Of a DNA stretch of 64,000 nt, positions 55,370 to 64,000 are shown piece by piece; the first letter of the stretch is position 1, and each line of letters opens with the position of its first letter. The DNA is from Lagopus muta (lineage: Eukaryota > Chordata > Aves > Galliformes > Phasianidae): the NCBI RefSeq assembly GCF_023343835.1, contig NC_064442.1:16726501-16790500 (forward strand), read 5' to 3'. The position numbers and the translations under genes are program-made. The notes below the pieces were generated by a model, which searched no databases, was not told where the DNA came from, and was given only the letters and a program-made list of their open reading frames with translations.

Positions 55370-58300
55370 CTAAGGGTTCGTGGCAGCGATGTGGTTTTGA
55401 AAGAGCGGCTGCAGAAATAATCCAACAGTCCCCAGAACACAAACAAGGACAAATATCCAGAGAAACAGCCTGTCCACTACCATGGCAACATACTTCCAGT
55501 CTTCAATGACCTGGAAAAAAAAGCCAGTTAAAGATATTAGCAATTTGTCATGTTATTTTGCTCTTCCTCTTGCTGATGCAGTCTTTGTTTATGAAAATAA
55601 AAGGAAGCAAACCTCAAGGTCGAGGGAACAAAATGACTTTAGACTTGGGAAGGAATTTTTCTCCTGCTACCATTCCCAGCAGTGGAGAAAAAATACTGTA
55701 AATATTTCTGAGCTGTCTTTGATGTATGAGGTGCAGGGCATGGCTGCCCGGTGTTCCGGAAGGACCTACAGTGTAATCCAATTAAGGCTTTTTTTCTTTA
55801 ATTTTAATTTGCAGATGCTATTAATCTCTTTGGACAAAGAGAAAGAGTAATTATTGCTGTTAAACAAGGTTAGCCCCTGACTTTTCTTACCGGCAGTCTT
55901 CTTATCAAGAGACTTCATGAATATTAATACTGTTGCTTTTATTAAAATCCCCTCTGCTTTACATGTGTTGTGTGTGGAACAGATAAAATAAGGCTAGTCT
56001 TAGATTCTGTTCTCAAACTGAAGTGACTTTCTGGCTTTCATTGCAAAGGATGAATATATCAATCTTCGTTTGCATCTCGAGAATGATTATTTTTCCTCTG
56101 TCATTGATTCTCACTAAACGTGGGACATTGTCACCCCAGTGACTTCACCATGCTTGTCATTTATCTTGTCTCTTAGATTAGAACATGACACATTTTTCCT
56201 TCAGCACACACTTCTAATTCCCTCTGCTGCTAATGGTAATTTTGCACTTCTGAAATGAGGCTGTATTAAATGCACACTAACAGTTATCAGACCGTGATCG
56301 TGAAGATAGCAGAAATTAAGGTTATGAATCCATAAAACAGTAATATGTGGTATCAGAGGACCCTGTGTGAAAAGCATTCTATTCATTTTTAATGCATGAA
56401 ATACCCTTGAAAGTTGCTCTTAGTCTCAGTTGGATCTTTTAAAATGCAACATGTTCTTGCAAGGATTTCTGAGCTATTAGGAAACTTTTTGCCTGCTCTG
56501 TGAAGTGTGCTGCTTTTCAGTCAGTCTCAATGCGTGTAGGTCGTGTTGAATGTTAGCATCTGATCTTCATTTATATTGACAGTAATTTCAGTTAATAGAA
56601 AACATGAACTACTCAGCAGCATGTTCCTAAGGGACTTCTGCAGTATCAGAAGCCAGGCTTCATTTAGTCTGCTTGGCAGGAATGAAGAACTTACAGTCCT
56701 ACTGGGATCTGGGACTGAGCAGGATGACAGAGGGGATGCTTGGCAATTTTCCTTAACTGTGATCTAAACAAAACTCTGAACCACCTGAGTATTTCTGAGC
56801 ATTATCTGTGGTGTGTTTGCACCAGCTGTCATGTGCTGCCTAGTAGCTCGGGTAGGGCATGTGAACAGGACAGCAGCAGCACTGCTTACGTGTGCCCTGA
56901 ATGCTGTCCTTCTCATAGCCAATAACAAGTGTGATTTAACTCAAATGGAAGAAGTATCATTTTTGCTGGCATTAGGATTTTGATTCTACCCATTGTGTTT
57001 GCTGTAGCAGAGCTGCTTAATAGCAGCTTATCTTGCTGAATCAGAGACAGAGATCTTCAGGTGTTCTCAAAGGTTGAGCTGCAGATACACTGGTTAATGT
57101 GAGCTGATGTGTTGCAGTCTGTCTAAATATGATGGGGAAAAATATTTTCAAATAGAGTTCTCTCTGACCTGGCAGTCAGCATTACTGTTTTCTCTACCAA
57201 ACACTACCTGAAGGTGACAAGACAGCTTTTTCAAGGTGTTTCCTGACTTACTGATCAGCGTTCTCTTTTTGTAATTTACCAAATTCATTTTTTTTAACCC
57301 TTAGCTTCAAGGTAGCTAGAGAGTGCAAATCTCCTTCCTGGAGGAAAGCATGCTACAGAGGAGGACGAGGGAAGAAGTTTGGAGGTTTACTTACGCTCTG
57401 GTCATTGTCATCACTTTTCATGTGCTCTGCTATAAAGCTGACTCCATCAATTGCTTCTTGGACTTCAGGAGAAAATTTGGTGCCTGTTCTTAACCTAAAA
57501 TCTCGATGGCTGCTGACATTGTCAAGAGTGTCAGTGATTTTCATGTCGTACTTTTTGGCCGAGGCTGTGTTCACAAAGTAAGTCGAGTTCTTGTAGAAGT
57601 CAGCTGTGTCCATGCAGAGATTCTCTGCTCTTGTCTTTTTGCAGTTGCACGGCTTTTGCCGTGGCGAATTATTTTCTGGACGCTTCATGAACAGGTAGGC
57701 TGGGAGTCTTTCAAGGAAAACCAGCTTTACCCACGGAGGCATGGTGTGAGTGCTTGGAGATCTGTGGTGGACATTGAGTACGCAGACACTGGTAACTATG
57801 GAGAAGGTCACCAGTACCATTGTAAACATGAGATACTTCCCGATCAGTGGAACATCTAGAGATGTTGGAGGAACAATTTTGGAGATCAGCAGTAAGAACA
57901 CGGTCAAAGCAAGCAACACAGATATGCATAAGGTCATTTTTTCGCCGCAGTCTGAAGGCAAGTAGAACACCAGGATGGCTAAGGATGTAATTAGCACACA
58001 AGGAATTATGAGATTGATGGTATAAAAAAGAGGTTTCCTTTTAATAATGAAGTCATATGTCACATCAACATAATTGGGATCCAAAGGATTTACAGTTCTT
58101 CTTCCTGGGAGTGCTACAATGTCCCATTCTCCACTTGGTGTAAAGTCATCCATGCTTGCCATGGAAGTTTTAAGTACCATATCAATTTCTGTATGATCAT
58201 ACGTCCAAGACCGGAACTTTAAGGTGCAGTTTTGTTGATCAAATGGGAAATGCTTAACCTCAATCTTGCAGGCACTCTTGTAAATTGCTGGAGGCAACCA

Positions 58301-61300
58301 GCGAATGCTCCCATTATTCTGTACAATTGCATTTGTGTACAGTGAAACTTCATATGTACCATCCGCACTGATGAAAGAAACAGGACAGAATCAGGAGAGA
58401 ACACCAGCAAACATTAAGAGGAAAAGTTAAAGACAGAAAAACTTTGTCAGTTTTTGCCTTGTGGGCCTCAGCTGCTGGAGTTAAAGCTTAGTAAGGTTTC
58501 AGTATTGAATTCTACGTTGTAGGCAGCTATATAATTTGACAGGGAGATTGATGTATGCATTTCTCCCAGACAGAGAACTGATATTTTGTCCAGTAGTTAC
58601 AGTAAACAATTTTTATAAAATGATTATTAAATTAAAAAAAGTGCACATTTTATCCAAAGAACTCGAAGCATGTTGAAATATTTCTTACAGTAATTAAGGC
58701 TTATAGCATCTTTGAAAGCTGGGTAAAAATGGGATCATTCAGCATGAAAATGGAGGTACCTTTGATTAGGAACACAGCCACAGCCAGGAGCACACAGCAA
58801 CACTCCCAAATGACTTAGACAAGGAAATAGGGATGAGCAGTTAGCTGGAAATGCAGGGAGAGTGCAGGCAGAGAAAATGTAATTATGTGGTTTATAATTT
58901 ATCACATCATTCCAGTTAATGTTTGCGTGTTACAAAACCAGGACAGACAAGCCACGGAGTTCTTAATGCCCACAAATGATCTTGGCTTTGTATCTCCTCC
59001 GAATGCTGCACTTCCCCAGGAGAGTCTCCTGTGTTATGATGGGCCTTTTAGTTCAGGGAGAGGATCATTGTCACTCAGCATTCAGAGTGGTTTCCTGTCC
59101 ACTATTTCTGGGCAAGCAACGTGGGGGTTTTTAACCCACCAAGTGTCCCCAGGCAGTAACTCAAAGTGGTCAGTTGCTGAGGAATATTCTTGAAATCTAA
59201 TGTTTCTGAGCACGTTCAGTGTATTGTCCCAGATGTGCTGTGCAACACCTTTCACACTCAGCCAATCTTACTACCCAAGGAAATTATTGCAGCAGGGAGG
59301 AGCAGCTGTCAGTGACTCTTCTTGACATTTGAGGAAATGCAACTGCTTTTATTGACACTGGGTTAGCACTGTTAGACTGCAAAAATGAGTCTAGACGAGA
59401 TACATGCCATCTCTTTTTGATAAACAAATGCAGTTGTAAAGAAATGTGTGTAACCTAGAGATAGTATGTAAATAAATGTATATAATGTAGAGACAACGTG
59501 TTGAGTGTAAAAAATGAAAGAGAAAAATCAAAGCATAAACCAGTGAATATCAACTGGCTGTGATTAACTAGGGCCCTTAACTTCTTGCTCCTTAGAAGTT
59601 AATAAAACAGTGTCATTAAAATAGCTGTTTTGGTGCTAAGGCTGACCTTTCTAAGCAAGGAATTACTACAAGCATCCAAGGCTTGGCACCTGTGTTGCTG
59701 CTCTCCAGATCAGTTACGTTTGGCTGTGCAAAGGCTTCCTGCTGCTGGTGAGACCATGGTGGCTGGTTCAGTAGGCAGTGGAACAACCAGACGCAGAAGC
59801 AAATGGCAACAGTGCTAGGAGTCTTTAGTTTTCTGCCATTCTGTGGGTTGTTGTTTGTCTGTTTTGGTGTTGTTTGTTTGTTTTTAGTAAATAAACGATA
59901 TCTTTCTGGCATACTCTGTCTCCCTGAATTAGATTTATAGTTAAGGCATATGACACAGGGGGTAGACTTCTGGGCTGACAGTATGTGTGAGCTTTTGCTG
60001 GCTGCCCTTGGCTCTGTGTCTGATGCCTATGAAACATTGCTTCTGCAGGAGAAAGTTGTAGGAAGGAGATGATCCTTCATCTAAGGTTTAATTTGAATCT
60101 TTGTACTGCTGTAAAAGTTTTGATATGGGGAGGCTTTCGCTTGTTTCTGTGCATTTAGGAAGCTTTCAAAAAGTGTTCCTTGCCCCTACAACCCATTAAG
60201 CATTACCATCTGGGGAATACGGAAGAAAGAAGCCAGAGGGCAGTGTCACAATTCAGCAGAACAAGATTTGAGCAGGCAGAATACATCCTAATCCACTGGC
60301 TGAATTATTTTGTGACTAACGCAGTAGTTTTGGGTATTTAAATATTTCTCTAAGCTCATCTCCAGCAGTAGGATTCCAGGGACTTAATTCAGATATATAT
60401 AAACTTCCTACATTTCCCATCTGTACATGTTAGTAAACCATTATGTATTCTTGAATTCATTGGTTTTCAAAAGTATCATGACATTGCATTAAACATTTCA
60501 GTTATTGTGTGGTTTTGCTGCTTGTTTGTTTTTCTTAAAGACTTGATATCATTTACTTCAGGGATCTGCTAGAGACTTAAACCAAACAGAGATAAAAATT
60601 GGCAGTTATTTGTTGTGGAAAAGCAGTATTGGACTATTCTACCAAGCTTTTCTTTTTCTTAGTGCTGTAAAGCAACAGGGTCAAATGTTGACAGATTCAT
60701 GATATGTTCTTGTAATCGATTTTGGAATCGATTTTTGAATGCTTTATGAAAACAGAACATAATCTGGTTTTGAAAAGGAACGTTAACTGGCAGAATTCTG
60801 ATGCCTGTGACTTTGTAACAGGTTTATGACCTGGAGTCTGTGTTGAAAGGACAAAAAAAGAAGTAGGAGGCAAAAATGTAGCCGAGTGCCTAAAGTATGG
60901 GATAGAAATGCCTTTTTGGAAATGTGGTCAGTGTGCAGCTGTGCTTGTATCTATAGCTCATGCTTGCCATGTAATCTAATCTGATAAAGACTTGTGTCTC
61001 GGCTGTCAGCCTCCTCATGGATGTTCTGCTGTTGTAACAACCCATGCTGCAGACATGGCCCAGGTCTGCTGGAATCTCTAACACTTTGTTTTGCTGAAGT
61101 CTTGTAGGCAAACACCTCTGTCAGATATGCTGGATACTAGCTATAAGTTACCAAGTTTAGCTTTGGAATTTGATAAGACCTATTTCATTGGTTCTGAAGC
61201 TTTTTTTCTTGATACACGATTATGATTTTGTTTGCTGTCTGCATAAACTATGGATGTTCTACTTACTTATTGTAAAGCACAATGTCTGGCAGCCAGATAT

Positions 61301-62973
61301 GTTTTGCAGGTATTCTCAGCATATTTATTCCTTCGTAGTCAGAAGGCTTCCAAGCCAAACGATAATCAATCCACTCCTAAGAGAGGAATTGTACAGTTGT
61401 GATGGGGGTATCCAGACCAGACAACAAAACAATCACTATGATGGAGTGAAAGCAGTTGTGTTTGTGGATTGCAAGAGCATGCTTCTGTGGGTTTTATTAC
61501 CTGGTTTAACCAGACATTTGTAGTCATGATCTGCTCTCGTTCGTTCTGCAGGGGAAGACAGAGAGAAAAGTTGTTCAATATTATTGCAGCAGTGTACTGT
61601 CAGTAAGTCTCCATGTATATGGCTCCAAGTGGCTTTTGACAAAAACAGTTGTGACTGATGTGAATGTTGCTACTTGGGAACAATTTCTCCCCACAAGCTG
61701 ATTTATTTATTTATTTATTTCCCCCTGAGGATTTGATTTGAAACAGAAGGCACACTTTGGCCACCAGGAGCCCAATAATTTGCTTAAAGTTTATGTAAGG
61801 TTTGTCGTGAAAGATCTTGGCTGGCAGGCTCTGCTTCACGGAACTGGCAGAAGTTTCTCTGCTGCAGATCTGTGCATCTGGGGTTCTACTGGATGAACAA
61901 GATAGGAGATCAGAGAATTGGGAAGATTTCTACAGAAAAAGAAAATACTTCTTTGCTGCTGAAGATGCTTGGTATTCTTAGAGCCCATAAGACCATTTAT
62001 TTTTGTCTTCTGCCTGAAGAGTGAAGGCACAGGGAGACAGGGACTGAACTGCATCATTCTTGATCCCTGCCCATGCAGAGAACCAGCTGTCTGCATCTTT
62101 TTCACCCAGGAAAGAGCAGCAGAGCTGAAAGCCCCAGTTCATGAAATCATTCCCACTTATGTGCTAGATTTTATTCACGCTGCTGTTAGTGGCTAAACCT
62201 GACTTGGCATCAACAGTCCTTGGAAGGACTGTTAAACACATGTTAACTTGGAGTAAAAATGTCTTTCAGACCCTCTGCAGTCAATTTTATTGAAGATGGG
62301 GAGTTGCTTACATGAGAATTGATTTAATGGTTTATGATTGATATTTAATGATTGATTTAAGCTATTCCAGACAGAACTAGCGTGTCTTTCTTTTGGTAAC
62401 ATTTCACTGTGCTTTGTTGATATACTGTGGGATCTTAAGCTCTCTTCCTGGCTTGTTTTCATACCAGTAAACCACATTTTGCATTTTGCAGAATAAATGG
62501 CTTAGTATTACAAACACAGTACAGAATAGATCCTGACCTAGTGTAACTTCTGTCAGCTGCACTGAGGTAATAGCATGATTTTGATTTTTGATCAGTGGGA
62601 TTTTACTGGATGAAGATCTGGCTCTGTCCTTATTGCTTAGGCATAGACTGATCTTCATGTTGTAGATGCATTCTGAAGTAAAACCAGTAAATTGCATGTA
62701 TGGGCCCTGCCTACCAAATATTATGTAAATTATAAAATAATAGGGACAGGTAACAACAGTCTGACTTTTACTTATATGCTGTGCAGACAGTAATGAGTTA
62801 AAAAGGAACAGCTTAATTTGAGCTTACCACACTGATGAGCTGTGCCAGGGAAACCTGCAGTTCTATAGATACCAACTGGGATGAGTTGACAGCTGGGCGA
62901 ATTAACTTGTTGTACCTGTCAGGACTCAGTAGGTGGTTCATTAGCTTCTCCTCAGCATCTGCTGCAGTGCTTC
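55370..62973 (-). CDS. CHRNB4: Neuronal nicotinic acetylcholine receptor subunit beta-4, exons 2-6; signal-peptide exon lies outside the window
   Basis: The complementary subunit of alpha3-beta4 receptors in autonomic ganglia and habenula. Exons in transcript order: 62973-62828, 61545-61501 (45 bp), 61376-61267 (110 bp), 58367-57395 and 55510-55370 (stop TAG). Phases agree; 470 complete residues are visible. Numbered from the first complete residue (Ser of [10 protein letters not shown]), the Cys-loop is C133-C147. There is no vicinal Cys pair at the loop-C position ([16 protein letters not shown]), which marks it as a beta subunit. M2 is within [20 protein letters not shown]. The protein ends [10 protein letters not shown], shorter than the human tail. 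The first visible exon begins in phase requiring one base from exon 1. No exon with ATG plus signal peptide and a proper donor is seen between 62974 and 64000. Confidence 0.96.
61698..61720. repeat. (TTTA)n microsatellite in CHRNB4 intron 2
   Basis: About five TTTA units between GCTGA and CCCCC. Confidence 0.8.
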
Positions 62974-64000
62974 CTGTAAGACATCAGATATGGGGTTACA
63001 GAAGGGACACCAAGGGCCAAGCTGTGGCGATCACAGAATTCCTATGCATCACATCATTTTCATGAAGTAATGAGGGCCTTTGGTTTCTTAAAGATTGTTG
63101 TAGGCTTGCATGAACAGAAGGAATGGTGCTTGCACCAACATCCTGCTGAAGTGGGCTGTCTGTCACAGAGCACAGATTAAAGCAGGTAACTCAGGGCACT
63201 GTGGGTTTCTTTGTACAGAATGAGGTAAAGCTCAGATTGACAAGTACTTTTGGGAACTCAGTTGCAAAGCAGAAGCAAACCCACGCTCTTATCAGCAGAG
63301 AAAGAGTGTTTCAAAGATCTCAGTGAAGGGAGTCTGGGTGTGACTTCGCTCTTCATTGTCATAGGAGGCAGAAAAATGATTGCAGTCACACTTAGAAACT
63401 GAAAGAGCGATCAAAGTGAGCTGCAGAAGTCACAGTGATAGCATGCTCTTTGGTAGGCTGCAATGTTTCTGTTTCAGAATGATTTTGTATGGAAATCAGA
63501 AGTGCTAATCTAAGCCTTACTTCATGTGGGGAAAAAAAACCCTGATTTGATTTGGACTAGCAGAGATATTTCAATCTTAGACAGTCGAGGCTGGAGTTCT
63601 GTAACTGCAAAATACAGGATCAGCAAGCTGCTATCAAACCAGCCTGAACATTCTGCATGGAACAGAAGGACCTATGGCACAACTCCAGAGGTAAATGCAT
63701 CTGTTCCATGTTCTTACTCGTGCTTTTTGATGACACTTTTCAAACCTCTGTTGGCCACATAATAATTGTGATGCCTATGGTCCTGGTGACGTGCTGCTGA
63801 CTGTACTGACCCCTTGCAGGGGAGCAGTTCTGTGTATGTAGAGTAATTCTGTGTTGTGTGATACACTTGGCAGGGATGGACACAGGTGTTTTTGAGAACA
63901 GATTGTAGTCCAGTGAATGGATTGATTCTTCAGTAGGAAAGGGTACTGAGCTACCCCAGAAGTGCAGAAATGAGAATAGTGTCACTGCAGCATATTTGCT
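62974..64000. other. CHRNB4 intron 1 (part)
   Basis: No repeat or exon recognised. GT donors on the minus strand near 63700 and 63515 are not preceded by a start codon with a hydrophobic signal sequence, so exon 1 is placed beyond the right edge. Confidence 0.5.

Noticed and set aside
63500-63985. Possible CHRNB4 first exon near the right edge
   Set aside because: Minus-strand donors near 63515 and 63700 lack an upstream ATG with a hydrophobic leader in the right phase. Exon 1 is more likely outside the window.

Overview
This window is vertebrate nuclear DNA, and almost certainly avian. Its genes are multi-exon with GT-AG introns. Every interspersed repeat I can name is a CR1 LINE fragment, several ending in the bird-type terminal repeat around ATTCTATGATTCT. 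The proteins are close to, but distinct from, their human counterparts. Gene content, order and orientation match the human 15q25.1 nicotinic-receptor block: IREB2(+), HYKK(+), PSMA4(+), CHRNA5(+), CHRNA3(-), CHRNB4(-). A galliform such as chicken is the best guess, but the sequence alone does not settle the species. I see no bacterial, viral or LTR-element content.

Layout. 1-8094 holds the last 12 coding exons of IREB2, followed by about 3 kb of probable 3'UTR with several poly(A) signals. A CpG island at 11.7-12.66 kb starts HYKK, whose four coding exons end at 17330, directly against an antisense CR1. That CR1 fills the space up to the PSMA4 promoter near 18.0 kb. PSMA4 has eight coding exons (18503-24646). 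Its third coding intron contains a mosaic of CR1 pieces in opposite orientations. 24.9-29.7 kb is gene-poor. CHRNA5 starts in a CpG island (ATG 30011) and ends at 40998. CHRNA3 converges on it from the other strand (stop 43482, ATG 49184). A 6.2 kb spacer with two inverted CR1 copies separates CHRNA3 from CHRNB4 (stop 55370). The signal-peptide exon of CHRNB4 lies beyond the right edge.

Function. CHRNA5, CHRNA3 and CHRNB4 encode subunits that co-assemble into the ganglionic and habenular alpha3-beta4(-alpha5) nicotinic acetylcholine receptor. Their shared exon architecture (a 45-bp and a 110-bp exon, then a large exon ending before M4) shows origin by tandem duplication. The three left-hand genes are unrelated in function: iron-responsive RNA binding, 5-hydroxylysine phosphorylation and a 20S proteasome alpha subunit.

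The reading frames of all six genes are intact in the window, and exon lengths and phases add up. I found no previously undescribed biological system. The most notable observations are a HYKK stop codon lying in a CR1 terminal repeat, a 39-bp minisatellite that leaves HYKK intron 3 open for translation, a CpG island over internal CHRNA3 exons, and the ancestral Asp codon at the CHRNA5 position of human D398N.
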